A DNA stretch of 64,000 nt, from the NCBI RefSeq assembly GCF_900625105.1, contig NZ_UYYD01000003.1:62001-126000 (forward strand), in the 5' to 3' direction. Origin of the DNA: Agathobaculum sp. Marseille-P7918. Lineage in GTDB: Bacteria > Bacillota > Clostridia > Oscillospirales > Butyricicoccaceae. The position numbers and the translations under genes were made by a program. The notes below the pieces were generated by a model that searched no databases, was not told the DNA's origin, and worked only from the letters and a program-made list of their open reading frames with translations. This document shows positions 1 through 8,787 of the stretch, piece by piece (within the stretch, counting starts at the first letter, position 1; each line of letters opens with the position of its first letter).

Positions 1-920
1 TCTGCGGCAGCGACCTGGGTTCCTATCGCGGCGCGAACGCTTATGTATCCTATCCGCGTGTACCGGGCCACGAGTTTTCGGCGGAGATCATCGAGATCGA
101 TGACAACGACAAGGGCCTCAAGCCTGGCATGATCGTCACCTGCAACCCGTATTTCAACTGCGGCAGCTGCTATTCCTGCAAGCGCGGCCTGGTCAATGCC
201 TGCACGGACAACCAGACCATGGGCGTACAGCGCGAAGGCGCTTTTGCGGAGTACATCACCATGCCGATCGAGCGCATCTATGACGGCAAGGGCCTGGATC
301 CCAAGGTGCTGGCTCTGATCGAGCCGTTCTGCATCAGCTATCACGGCGTATCCCGTGCGGATGTCAAGCCGGGCGAGCGCGTGCTGGTTGTCGGCGCGGG
401 CACCATCGGCGTGCTGGCAGCGGTTGCGGCCAAGGCAAAGGGCGCTGAGGTTACCATCTGCGACGTAGCACCGGATAAGCTGGATTACGCTTACAAGACC
501 TTTGAGCTGGATCACAAGCTGCTCAACGAGTCGCCCGAGGCGTTTGAAAAGGGCGTTGCGGAGCTGACAAACGGCGACGGTTTTGACGTGACCATCGAAG
601 CGGTCGGTCTGCCGAACACCTTCCAGAACTGCATCGACGCTGCCTGCTTCGGCGCGCGCGTGGTTCTGATTGGCGTTTCCAAGCGCAACATTGAAGATTT
701 CTTCTTTACCATCATCCAGAAGAAGGAACTGAACATCTACGGTTCTCGCAACGCGATGAAGAAGGACTTCCTCGAACTGATCGATCTGGTCAAGGGCGGC
801 GGTGTAGCACTCGACAAGATCGTCACCAACACCTACAAGTGGACGGATGCTCCCAAGGCATTTGAGGAATTCGCGGCGAACGCCGGCAAGATGCTGAAGG
901 TTGTTATTGACTTCACCTGA
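1..920 (+). CDS. Zinc-dependent alcohol dehydrogenase, 5' end missing (hexonate 5-dehydrogenase-like)
   Basis: The frame is open from base 3, so the true start lies before the window; 305 codons are visible, and the medium-chain family is usually about 340. Visible features are the GHE motif for the catalytic zinc, a structural-zinc cysteine cluster (NCGSCYSCKRG) and the NAD-binding loop VVGAGTIGVLAA. The closest families that I recognise are L-galactonate, L-gulonate and L-idonate 5-dehydrogenases, which oxidise a hexonate to a keto-uronate. Its position ahead of a TRAP transporter, a tagaturonate reductase and an altronate dehydratase favours L-galactonate to D-tagaturonate. That substrate is inference from context; the enzyme class is secure. 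Confidence 0.85.
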   Translation, partial: CGSDLGSYRGANAYVSYPRVPGHEFSAEIIEIDDNDKGLKPGMIVTCNPYFNCGSCYSCKRGLVNACTDNQTMGVQREGAFAEYITMPIERIYDGKGLDPKVLALIEPFCISYHGVSRADVKPGERVLVVGAGTIGVLAAVAAKAKGAEVTICDVAPDKLDYAYKTFELDHKLLNESPEAFEKGVAELTNGDGFDVTIEAVGLPNTFQNCIDAACFGARVVLIGVSKRNIEDFFFTIIQKKELNIYGSRNAMKKDFLELIDLVKGGGVALDKIVTNTYKWTDAPKAFEEFAANAGKMLKVVIDFT

Positions 921-972
921 GCGGCAAGGCGACGGTGTGGGAAATAAAAGACAAGAGAAAAGGAGAATCACT

Positions 973-2034
973 ATGAAAGCAAACGTAAGCAAGAGACTGC
1001 TGGCCATGCTGCTGTGCGGCGCGATGGCAGCGAGCCTGACCGCGTGCGGCGGTTCGAGCAACGGGGACTCGACGGATGACAGCGCTTCTTCTGCCTCGGG
1101 CGATGTGATCGAACTCCAGATCGGTTTTGAGAACTCGATCTCCGAGCCGATCGGCCAGGGCATTGAGAAGTGGGCGGAACTGCTGGAAGAGGCTTCCGGC
1201 GGCACCATGACCATCACTCCTTACCCGGACAGCCAGCTGGGCAGCAAGAACGAGCTGATCGACTCCATGATGCTGGGCGAGCCGGTTTGCACGCTGGCTG
1301 ACGGCGCGTTCTACGCGGACTACGGCGTACCGGATTTCGGCATCGTATTCGGGCCGTTCCTGTTCGACAGCTGGGATCAGTGCTGGACCCTGATCGAGTC
1401 TGATTGGTATGCTGAGCAGTCTGCCAAGCTCGAAGAGAAGGGCCTGAAGATCCTGACCTCCGACTGGAAGTATGGCGCTCGTCACACCCTGACCGTATCC
1501 CCGGTCAACACGGTTGACGACCTGGCCGGCATGAAGATCCGCGTACCGAACAACCAGATCCAGTCCTACGGCTTTGACGTTCTGGGTGCGGTTTCCACCG
1601 GTATGGACCTGGGCGACGTTTACCAGGCTCTGCAGACCAAGACCATCGACGGCGCTGAGAACCCGATCGCTACCCTGTACGGCCGCAAGCTGCACGAGGT
1701 TGCCAAGTACCTGATCCTGGATGGCCACGTACTGAACTTCACCACTTGGGTTTGCTCCGCTGACTGGTTCAACAGCCTGACCGAGGAGCAGCAGAACTGG
1801 CTGATCGAGACCGGTAACGAAGCTGGTCAGTACAACAACCAGGTTCTGGACGAGCAGGAAGCTGATTACCTGCAGCAGATGAAGGACGAGGGCGTTACCG
1901 TTGTAGAGCCGACCGAAGAAGTTCTCCAGGGCTTCAAGGACAAGGCACAGGCGTTCTACGACATGGGCGACACCTTTGGCTGGTCCGACGGCCTGTATGA
2001 GACTGTTTGCGAAGCAATGGGCAAGCAGGCCTGA
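973..2034 (+). CDS. dctP: TRAP transporter solute-binding protein (DctP family), lipoprotein
   Basis: This 353-residue protein is the extracytoplasmic substrate-binding subunit of a TRAP transporter. The start at 973 has AAAGGAG upstream; an earlier in-frame start at 901 overlaps the previous gene and lacks a ribosome site. The N-terminus is a lipoprotein signal with the lipobox LTAC followed by GG and a Ser/Asp-rich linker, so it should be anchored outside the membrane. DctP-family sequence such as GMKIRVPNN and GAENP follows. It is followed by the two membrane subunits. The ligand is probably a sugar acid, judged from the neighbouring enzymes. Confidence 0.93.
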   Translation: MKANVSKRLLAMLLCGAMAASLTACGGSSNGDSTDDSASSASGDVIELQIGFENSISEPIGQGIEKWAELLEEASGGTMTITPYPDSQLGSKNELIDSMMLGEPVCTLADGAFYADYGVPDFGIVFGPFLFDSWDQCWTLIESDWYAEQSAKLEEKGLKILTSDWKYGARHTLTVSPVNTVDDLAGMKIRVPNNQIQSYGFDVLGAVSTGMDLGDVYQALQTKTIDGAENPIATLYGRKLHEVAKYLILDGHVLNFTTWVCSADWFNSLTEEQQNWLIETGNEAGQYNNQVLDEQEADYLQQMKDEGVTVVEPTEEVLQGFKDKAQAFYDMGDTFGWSDGLYETVCEAMGKQA

Positions 2035-2082
2035 TTGGAAGAATCCGATTATACACACATATAAAGAGATGAATTGACTTCC

Positions 2083-2120
2083 AACCGGCAGCGGCAATGC
2101 ATGTTCTGCCGCTGCCGGTT
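2083..2120 (+). promoter_or_regulatory. Intercistronic stem-loop between dctP and dctQ
   Basis: A perfect 14-bp stem (AACCGGCAGCGGCA at 2083-2096 pairing with 2107-2120) closes a 10-base loop. It is not followed by a long T run. In binding-protein operons such a structure usually protects the upstream mRNA or partly terminates transcription, so the binding protein is made in excess over the permease. That role is inferred. Confidence 0.65.
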
Positions 2121-2148
2121 ATTCATTTCCTAAGGAGGGTAAAAACAC

Positions 2149-2649
2149 ATGAAGCAAGGCAGTAAGCTGCGCGCGGTTGTGTGCAATCTGGATACGATTG
2201 TAGCCTCCGTGGTGCTGGCGATCCTGATTGTTCTGACCTTTGCGGGCGTTATTTTCCGCTATGTGCTCGGCGCACCGTTCACCTGGCTGGAAGAAGTGCA
2301 GACGTCCTGCATGGTATGGATCGTATTTGCAGCGGCGGGCGCGGCGTTCCGTGCCGGCAACCAGGTTGCAATTGAAATGATTGTCGATATGATGCCGAAG
2401 AAAGTGCAGAAGATCGCGGAAATCTTTATTTCCGTTGTGGTCGTTGTTGTTCTGGCTTACCTGTTCTATCAGAGCATCGGCTTTATCAACATCTTTGTTC
2501 AGAGCGGCCGTTCGACTCCGATGCTGAAGATCCCGTACGCATTTGTCTATGGCATTGCGCCGGTATCCTATGTATTGATGATCGTCAGCTATTTCTACGC
2601 TATGATCAAGGGCGTAAAATCCGAGGCAAAGGAGGCGCTTGAGTCATGA
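2149..2649 (+). CDS. dctQ: TRAP transporter small permease (DctQ family)
   Basis: This 166-residue membrane protein has about four hydrophobic segments. It carries DctQ signatures, including the FRYVLGAPFTWLEE stretch in the first third, followed by a segment with MVWIVFAAAGAAFR. An AAGGAGG site lies just upstream of the ATG. Its stop overlaps the start of the large permease (ATGA), so translation of the two subunits is probably coupled. The small subunit is required for sodium-driven uptake in this family and pairs with the large subunit encoded next. Confidence 0.93.
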   Translation: MKQGSKLRAVVCNLDTIVASVVLAILIVLTFAGVIFRYVLGAPFTWLEEVQTSCMVWIVFAAAGAAFRAGNQVAIEMIVDMMPKKVQKIAEIFISVVVVVVLAYLFYQSIGFINIFVQSGRSTPMLKIPYAFVYGIAPVSYVLMIVSYFYAMIKGVKSEAKEALES

Positions 2650-3935
2650 ATGGAGTACTTGCACTTGCGTCTATCATTATGCTCGTGCTGCTGTTCCTCA
2701 AGGTGCCGGTCTTTATTTCGGTGCTCGGCGGCGCAGCCGTATATTTTGTATTGAACCCCGGCGTAAATGCGATCGTATTCGCGCAGCAGGCAATCACCGG
2801 CGCGGAAAGCATTTCGCTTCTGGCAATCCCGTTCTTCGTATGCGCCGGTATCATGATGAACTACACCGGCGTTACCGCCCGAATCATGGGCTTCTGTGAA
2901 GTGCTGACCGGCCGTATGTACGGCGGCCTGGCACAGGTTAACGTTCTGCTGTCCACCCTGATGGGCGGCCTGTCCGGTTCCAACCTGGCTGACGCTGCAA
3001 TGGAAGCCAAGATGCTGGTTCCGGAAATGGAGAAGAAGGGCTTCTCCAAGGAATTCTCCACGGTTGTTACCGCGGCTTCCGCTATGATCACCCCGCTGAT
3101 CCCGCCTGGAATCTCGATGATTCTGTACGGCTGCATCGCGAACGTTTCGATCGGCGACCTGTTCATTTCCGGTCTGGGCGTAGGCGCGCTGCTGTGCATC
3201 ACCATGATGATCGTGGTTCGTTTCGTATCCAAGGCGCGTGGCTATGCTCCGCTGCGTACCACCCGCGTTACCGGTAAGGAATTCGGCGCGGCTCTCAAGC
3301 CGGCAATCCTGCCGCTCTGCCTGCCGATCATCATCATCGGCGGTATCCGTCTTGGCCTGTTCACCGCTACCGAAGCCGGTGCGGTTGCTATCATTTACTC
3401 CATGCTGCTTGGTCTGATCTACCACGAGATGCGTTGGGACGACCTCAAGCGTGGCTTCAAGGAAACCGTATGCACCACCTCTTCGATCATGCTGATCGTG
3501 GCCGCTGCCGGCGTGTTCTCTTGGGTACTGACCAAGGAACGTATCCCGCAGCAGCTGACTGAGTGGATCGTTGCCACCATCGACAACAAGTACATCTTCC
3601 TGCTGATCGTCAACATCTTCCTGCTGATCGTCGGCATGTTCATCGAAGGCAACGCTTCGATGATCATTCTGGTTCCGCTGCTGCACCCGATCGCTCTGGC
3701 GTACGGCATCAACGAGATCCAGTTCGCGATGACCTACATCTTCAACAACGCTATCGGCGCTCTGTCGCCCCCGATGGGCACTCTGATGTTCGTTACCTGC
3801 GGCATCACCGGTTGTAAGACGGGCAAGTTCATCAAGGAAGCAGTCCCGTTCTACCTGTTGCTGCTGGTCAACCTGCTTCTGATCACCTATGTACCGGTGT
3901 TCTCTACCGGTATCCTGTCCCTGTTCGGCGGCTGA
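2646..3935 (+). CDS. dctM: TRAP transporter large permease (DctM family)
   Basis: This 429-residue, multi-spanning protein is the transport channel of the TRAP system. Family features include the N-terminal LLFLKVPVFISVLGG, the central SGSNLADAAMEAKMLVPEM segment and the C-terminal IFNNAIGALSPPMGTLMF segment. The length is normal for the family (about 430). It starts inside the stop codon of dctQ (ATGA). With DctP and DctQ it completes a sodium-coupled secondary transporter, and the catabolic genes follow directly. Confidence 0.94.
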   Translation: MNGVLALASIIMLVLLFLKVPVFISVLGGAAVYFVLNPGVNAIVFAQQAITGAESISLLAIPFFVCAGIMMNYTGVTARIMGFCEVLTGRMYGGLAQVNVLLSTLMGGLSGSNLADAAMEAKMLVPEMEKKGFSKEFSTVVTAASAMITPLIPPGISMILYGCIANVSIGDLFISGLGVGALLCITMMIVVRFVSKARGYAPLRTTRVTGKEFGAALKPAILPLCLPIIIIGGIRLGLFTATEAGAVAIIYSMLLGLIYHEMRWDDLKRGFKETVCTTSSIMLIVAAAGVFSWVLTKERIPQQLTEWIVATIDNKYIFLLIVNIFLLIVGMFIEGNASMIILVPLLHPIALAYGINEIQFAMTYIFNNAIGALSPPMGTLMFVTCGITGCKTGKFIKEAVPFYLLLLVNLLLITYVPVFSTGILSLFGG

Positions 3936-4022
3936 TCGTTTTCGGTTCATCGATAAGGTTTTTGTCCGGTACGGCGGAGGTTTCTCCGCCGTTTCCGGGT
4001 TGATTCAATGAGGAGAATGATG

Positions 4023-5513
4023 ATGGAAAAGCTCAATTATGAAGTGCTGAAAAAGTCCGGCTACACGGGCTATATTCTGGAAAAGGCACCGGAAAAGATC
4101 CTCCAGTTCGGCGAGGGCAACTTCCTGCGTGCATTTGTGGACTATTGGTTTGATATGTCCAATGAAAAGGTTGGCTGGAACGGCAAGGCTGTTCTGGTGC
4201 AGCCGATCGCGCCCGGCCTTGCCAAGCAGATCAACGAGCAGCAGGGCCTGTACACCCTGTATCTGCGCGGCCGCGAGAACGGCGAGAAGGTAGACCGCAA
4301 GCGCGTGATCTCCTCGGTTTCCCGCTGCCTCAACCCCTATGAGAAGGCGGACTACGACGCGATGATGGAAGTCGCGGTTTCCGACGACCTCGAGTACATC
4401 GTGTCCAACACCACCGAGGCCGGTATCGTTTACGATCCTGCCTGCCAGAAGGACGACTGCCCGCCGTCTTCGTTCCCGGCCAAGCTGACCCAGGTGCTGT
4501 ACAAGCGCTGGCAGGCCGGCAAGAAGCCGCTGGTTATCCTGTCCTGCGAGCTGATCGACAACAACGGCAAGGAACTCGAGAAGTGCGTTGGCCAGTACAT
4601 CGAGCAGTGGGGTCTGGAAGCGGACTTCAAGGCTTGGTGCGGCGAGTGCACCTTCTGCTCGACGCTGGTTGACCGTATCGTTCCGGGCCGCATCAAGGAT
4701 CCGGCAGAGGCCGCCAAGATGGACGAGGAGAACGGCTATCACGACGAACTGATCGATGTCGGCGAAGTATTCGGCGTTTGGAACATCGAAGGTCCGGAAT
4801 GGCTGGCAGACAAGCTGCCCTTCAAGGCGGCTGGCCTGAACTGCATCGTTGTACCGGACGTTACCCCGTACAAGAAGCGCAAGGTTCGCATCCTCAACGG
4901 TGCGCACACCGGTTTTGTCCTCGGCGCTTACCTCGCGGGCTTCGACATCGTGCGCGACTGCATGCACAACGAGCACATCAAGGGCTTTATGAACAAGATG
5001 CTGCACGAGGAAGTCATTCCGACCCTGCCGCTTGACAAGAATGATCTGGAGAACTTCGCGGCAGCGGTAGAAGACCGCTTCAACAACCCGTTTGTTGACC
5101 ATGAACTGATGAGTATTTCGCTCAACTCCACCTCCAAGTGGAAGGCCCGCAACATGCCCAGCTTCCTCGAGTACATCGAGAAGGAAGGCAAGCTGCCGGT
5201 TTGCCTGACCATGTCGCTGGCTGCCTACATCGCGTTCTATTCGACCGATGTGCAGGAGCTGACCGACAAGGGTCTGGTCTGCAAGCGCGCGAAGGGCAAC
5301 ACCTATACCTGCTCGGATGATCGCTGGGCGCTCGAGTTCTACTGGAACCACAAGGACGACAGCGACGCCGATCTGGTACACGCTGTGCTGACCAACGAGC
5401 AGATGTGGGATCAGGATCTGACCAAGATCGACGGCGTAGAAGCTGCGGTTCTGGCCGACCTGACCAAGATCCGTACGGAAGGCGCGGAGGCCGCGTTCGC
5501 TTCCTGCCTGTAA
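4023..5513 (+). CDS. uxaB: Tagaturonate reductase (altronate oxidoreductase), UxaB type
   Basis: This is a 496-residue member of the long-chain mannitol dehydrogenase family. It carries the QFGEGNFLRAFVDYW motif near the N-terminus and the C-terminal catalytic segment KKRKVRILNGAHTG. UxaB reduces D-tagaturonate to D-altronate with NADH. Four ATG codons lie at 4008-4025. The AGGAG site at 4011-4015 sits inside the longest version, so 4023 (spacing 7) is the best start and 4020 the alternative. The altronate dehydratase gene follows after 15 bases, which supports the altronate rather than the mannonate branch. Confidence 0.88.
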   Translation: MEKLNYEVLKKSGYTGYILEKAPEKILQFGEGNFLRAFVDYWFDMSNEKVGWNGKAVLVQPIAPGLAKQINEQQGLYTLYLRGRENGEKVDRKRVISSVSRCLNPYEKADYDAMMEVAVSDDLEYIVSNTTEAGIVYDPACQKDDCPPSSFPAKLTQVLYKRWQAGKKPLVILSCELIDNNGKELEKCVGQYIEQWGLEADFKAWCGECTFCSTLVDRIVPGRIKDPAEAAKMDEENGYHDELIDVGEVFGVWNIEGPEWLADKLPFKAAGLNCIVVPDVTPYKKRKVRILNGAHTGFVLGAYLAGFDIVRDCMHNEHIKGFMNKMLHEEVIPTLPLDKNDLENFAAAVEDRFNNPFVDHELMSISLNSTSKWKARNMPSFLEYIEKEGKLPVCLTMSLAAYIAFYSTDVQELTDKGLVCKRAKGNTYTCSDDRWALEFYWNHKDDSDADLVHAVLTNEQMWDQDLTKIDGVEAAVLADLTKIRTEGAEAAFASCL

Positions 5514-5528
5514 GCGGGAGGACCTGAT

Positions 5529-7010
5529 ATGACAAAACTCATTCGCATCACCGAGCGGGATAATGTCGCGGTTGCGCTGCATCCCGTTGCAAAGGGCGAG
5601 ACCCTGACCGCGGGCAGCGTGACTGTCACCGCGGCCGAGGATATCCCGCAGGGCCATAAGATTGCGCTCGAGCCGATCGCAGAGGGCGCAGCGGTCGTCA
5701 AGTACGGTTACCCGATCGGCCACACGACCGCAGCGGTCGAGACCGGCATGTGGGTACATACCCATAACATGAAGACCAACCTGTCCGGCGAAGAGGAATA
5801 CACCTATACGCCGGATGTGCCGACCGTGTCGGCAGTTGAGCCGGAAACCTTTATGGGCTTCCGCCGCAAGGACGGCCGCGCTGCCGTCCGCAACGAGATC
5901 TGGATCATCCCGACCGTCGGCTGTGTCAACGACGTGGCAAAAAAGATGGTTGCGGACAATCAGGATCTGGTCACCGGCTCGATCGAAGGCCTGTATACCT
6001 TTACGCACCCCTATGGCTGCTCCCAGACCGGCGCTGACCATGCCCAGACCCGCAAGCTGCTCGCGGCGCTCGTGCGTCATCCGAACGCAGCGGCGGTACT
6101 CGTGCTCAGCCTCGGTTGCGAGAACTTGCAGCATGACCAGTTCCTGGAGGAGCTCGGCCCCTACGATGAGAACCGCGTCAAGTTCCTGACCTGCCAAGAC
6201 GTCGAAGACGAATTTGCAGCCGGCCGTGAGCTGCTCGAGCAGCTCGCCGCGTATGCGGCGCAGTTCACCCGCCAGCCCATCCCGGTCAGCGATCTGGTGA
6301 TCGGCATGAAGTGCGGCGGCTCGGACGGCCTGTCCGGCGTAACTGCCAACCCGACCGTCGGCGCGTTCAGCGATATGGTGATCGCCCGCGGCGGTTCGAC
6401 CGTGCTGACCGAGGTGCCCGAGATGTTCGGCGCCGAGGGGATGCTGCTCAGCCGCTGCGTCAACCGCACGGTATTTGACAAGGCAGCCAGCATGCTCAAC
6501 AACTTCAAGGATTATTTCATCAGCCATCACGAAACCGTGTACGAAAACCCGTCGCCCGGCAACAAGAAGGGCGGCATCACGACGCTCGAGGATAAGTCCT
6601 GCGGCTGCGTGCAGAAGGGCGGCACGGCTCCGATTGTGGACGTGATCGGCTATGGTGATCCGGTGACGGCGCACGGCCTGAATATGCTGTACGGCCCGGG
6701 CAACGACCTTGTTTCGGCCACGGCTATGACGGCGGCAGGCGCGCACATCGTGCTGTTCACCACCGGCCGCGGCACGCCGTTCAGCGCGCCCGCACCGACC
6801 ATCAAGATCGCCAGCAACAGCCAGCTCGCGGCCAAGAAGTCCGGCTGGATCGACTTTGACGCCGGCCCGGTGGCTGACGGCGAGCCGATCAAGGACGCTG
6901 CTGCGCGTCTGTTCGATCTGGTACTGCAGGTCGCAAGCGGCCAGAAGTCCAAGAGCGAGCAGCTCGGCTATCGTGAAATCGCGATCTTTAAAGATGGCGT
7001 AACGCTTTGA
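5529..7010 (+). CDS. uxaA: Altronate dehydratase, UxaA type
   Basis: This 493-residue protein has an N-terminal SAF domain (roughly residues 10-95) and the large UxaA/GarD catalytic region. Conserved pieces include FMGFRRKDGRAAVRNE, TFTHPYGCSQ and the late cysteine motif CGCVQKGGTAP. The enzyme removes water from D-altronate to give 2-keto-3-deoxygluconate. It is the last gene of the operon and is followed by strong hairpins. No KDG kinase or aldolase is visible in the window, so the pathway must be completed elsewhere. Confidence 0.92.
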   Translation: MTKLIRITERDNVAVALHPVAKGETLTAGSVTVTAAEDIPQGHKIALEPIAEGAAVVKYGYPIGHTTAAVETGMWVHTHNMKTNLSGEEEYTYTPDVPTVSAVEPETFMGFRRKDGRAAVRNEIWIIPTVGCVNDVAKKMVADNQDLVTGSIEGLYTFTHPYGCSQTGADHAQTRKLLAALVRHPNAAAVLVLSLGCENLQHDQFLEELGPYDENRVKFLTCQDVEDEFAAGRELLEQLAAYAAQFTRQPIPVSDLVIGMKCGGSDGLSGVTANPTVGAFSDMVIARGGSTVLTEVPEMFGAEGMLLSRCVNRTVFDKAASMLNNFKDYFISHHETVYENPSPGNKKGGITTLEDKSCGCVQKGGTAPIVDVIGYGDPVTAHGLNMLYGPGNDLVSATAMTAAGAHIVLFTTGRGTPFSAPAPTIKIASNSQLAAKKSGWIDFDAGPVADGEPIKDAAARLFDLVLQVASGQKSKSEQLGYREIAIFKDGVTL

Positions 7011-7047
7011 TACCTACCTAATTTCCTTTTCTACTTTCTTTGAACGG

Positions 7048-7079
7048 GAAGCGCCGCAGCGGGAACGCTGCGGCGCTTC
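7048..7079 (+). terminator. Stem-loop after the sugar-acid operon
   Basis: A perfect 14-bp, GC-rich stem (7048-7061 with 7066-7079) with a GGAA loop lies 37 bases after uxaA. The T tract is weak (TCTCTT), so it may act as a terminator together with the hairpins that follow. Confidence 0.6.
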
Positions 7080-7086
7080 TCTTGAT

Positions 7087-7224
7087 CTCGATCGGAACCA
7101 CGGTTCCGATCGAGCGAGGCTGTGCCGCGCAAAGCGCGGACACAGCTGGAGCGCGATTTTGCGCGGCAATGTGCATGCAAAATCGCTTTCTTGTATGAAA
7201 ATGCCCGGCAGAGCTGGGCATTTT
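7087..7224. repeat. Cluster of three further inverted repeats in a gene-free gap
   Basis: The gap between two convergent operons holds a 13-bp perfect palindrome (7087-7099 with 7102-7114), a CTGTG...CACAG hairpin around 7119-7144, and a 9-bp stem AAAATGCCC (7198-7206) with GGGCATTTT (7216-7224). No coding sequence fits. The cluster may be a REP-like element or stacked terminators. Confidence 0.55.
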
Positions 7225-7228
7225 GATG

Positions 7229-7256
7229 AAAAGAGCCGCCGGGAGGCGGCTCTTTT
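7229..7256. terminator. Bidirectional rho-independent terminator
   Basis: A 12-bp stem (7229-7240 with 7245-7256) with a GGGA loop is flanked by A and T runs on both sides. It lies 29 bases beyond the stop of the minus-strand ATPase gene, so it should end that operon and back up termination of the plus-strand one. Confidence 0.8.
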
Positions 7257-7284
7257 CTGTTGGATGCGCGCCAAGGCGCGATGA

Positions 7285-8787
7285 TTATTCCTGCGGCTGA
7301 TCGGCTTGGCGGGTCTGCTGGATCTCGTCCAGCAGATGCTTCTGCGTATCGTCGAACAGCAGGCGCTTGTTGTGCGCAAAGTACGCGTCGCACCCGAAAT
7401 TCTGGATGAACCATGAGGTAAAGTAGTTCGCGGTCAGCTCGGTGGCGAACAGCACCATCTCTTGGCTGTCGCCGATCGCCTCGTCGAGGAAGGCAAAGGC
7501 ATTGGCGAGCGCGCGGTCGGTTTGGTCGGCCGCGTCTGCGCGCGCCTGTACATCGGCTTGGAATTTCTCTTTGAGGTAGTCGAACGCGCGGCCGGAGGGG
7601 ATTTTTTCGAGCGAAAGCCCCTGCCGGAAGGCGTCCAGCCGTTCGATTTCGCGCGCGGCGACAAATAGTGCGTCGCGGTCGGTCGAGCCGGCGGCCCGAC
7701 GGCGGGACAGCGCCGCACGCTTGTCGTCGAGCAGCGTGCCGAGCGTCTTTTCGCCCTCGCGGATGCGGATGAGATCCTGATGCAACGCGTCAGTCAGGCC
7801 GTCGAGCCGGTAGGTTTCGCGCGCGGTGTCCGCGAGCCGGGACAGCAGCAGGCCCAAAACGCCCAGTTTTTCGTCAAACGGCGCGCCGGACAGTTCGGAG
7901 GCCCGCACGCGCTCCCAGGTGCCGTCCAAAATCTCCTCGACGCGGTAAACGCGCTTGTATTTGTCGTATAATTGCAGATAGTTGGCGAAATCGCTCGCCA
8001 CACGCGGCAGCTGCAAATACTGCTCGACGACCTGCCGGTCGACCGAAAGGCCAAGCGTTTCGTACACCTGCATCAGTTCGGACAGATCCTCCCAGCCGCG
8101 CGCGGTGACAAATTGCAGGCCGTCGGCCGTGGCTTCCACGCGGTAAAAATGGTCGCGCCGGATCTCCAGATAGGACAAAATCGCGCCATGGATACCGCGC
8201 CGGTAGGCGTATTCCTTCCAGACCGCGAAATCCTCCTCCACGTCGATGCGCTTGACGCGGTCGAGCGTCACGACGTCGAACTCGCGCACGGATTTGTTGT
8301 ATTCGGGCGGGTTGCCTGCGGCAACGACCACCCAGCCCGCGGGCAGCTGCTGGTTGCCGAAGGTCTTACACTGCAAAAATTGCAGCATCATGGGCGTGAG
8401 CGTTTCGGAAATGCAGTTGATCTCGTCGAGGAACAGGATGCCCTCGGAAACGCCCGTGCGCTCGATCTCGCGATACACCGAGGCAATGATCTCGCTCATC
8501 GTGTAGGCCGTGACCGCGTATTCCTGTCCGCCGAACTTCTCGTGTTCGATGTAGGGCAGGCCGAGCGCGGACTGGCGCGTGTGGTGGGTCAGTGTGTAGG
8601 ACACCAGTCCGACGCCGGTCTCGTCCGCGATCTGCTCCATGATCTGCGTCTTGCCGATGCCCGGCGGACCCATCAGCAGGATGGGGCGCTGCCGGATGGG
8701 CGGGATGCGGTATGCGCCGAACTCGTCGCGCGCGAGATAGGCGCGCAGCGCGTTTTTGATTTCGTTTTTGGCTCGTTTGATGTTCAT
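7285..8787 (-). CDS. MoxR-type AAA+ ATPase
   Basis: This 500-residue protein has Walker A GPPGIGKT at residues 40-47, Walker B ILFLDEINC and the MoxR-like segment LTPMMLQFLQ after it. The C-terminal 200 residues are helical and not recognised. MoxR ATPases act as chaperones that load or activate partner proteins, usually together with a VWA protein encoded next door, as here. The start at 8787 has AGGAGA upstream and overlaps the VWA stop codon (ATGA); a longer version would run into the upstream gene. Confidence 0.85.
   Translation of the reverse strand: MNIKRAKNEIKNALRAYLARDEFGAYRIPPIRQRPILLMGPPGIGKTQIMEQIADETGVGLVSYTLTHHTRQSALGLPYIEHEKFGGQEYAVTAYTMSEIIASVYREIERTGVSEGILFLDEINCISETLTPMMLQFLQCKTFGNQQLPAGWVVVAAGNPPEYNKSVREFDVVTLDRVKRIDVEEDFAVWKEYAYRRGIHGAILSYLEIRRDHFYRVEATADGLQFVTARGWEDLSELMQVYETLGLSVDRQVVEQYLQLPRVASDFANYLQLYDKYKRVYRVEEILDGTWERVRASELSGAPFDEKLGVLGLLLSRLADTARETYRLDGLTDALHQDLIRIREGEKTLGTLLDDKRAALSRRRAAGSTDRDALFVAAREIERLDAFRQGLSLEKIPSGRAFDYLKEKFQADVQARADAADQTDRALANAFAFLDEAIGDSQEMVLFATELTANYFTSWFIQNFGCDAYFAHNKRLLFDDTQKHLLDEIQQTRQADQPQE

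Noticed and set aside
4005-6746. Very long open frame (913 codons) on the minus strand opposite uxaB and uxaA
   Set aside because: It is a by-product of GC-rich codon use in the two well-recognised plus-strand genes. It has no ribosome site and no family features.
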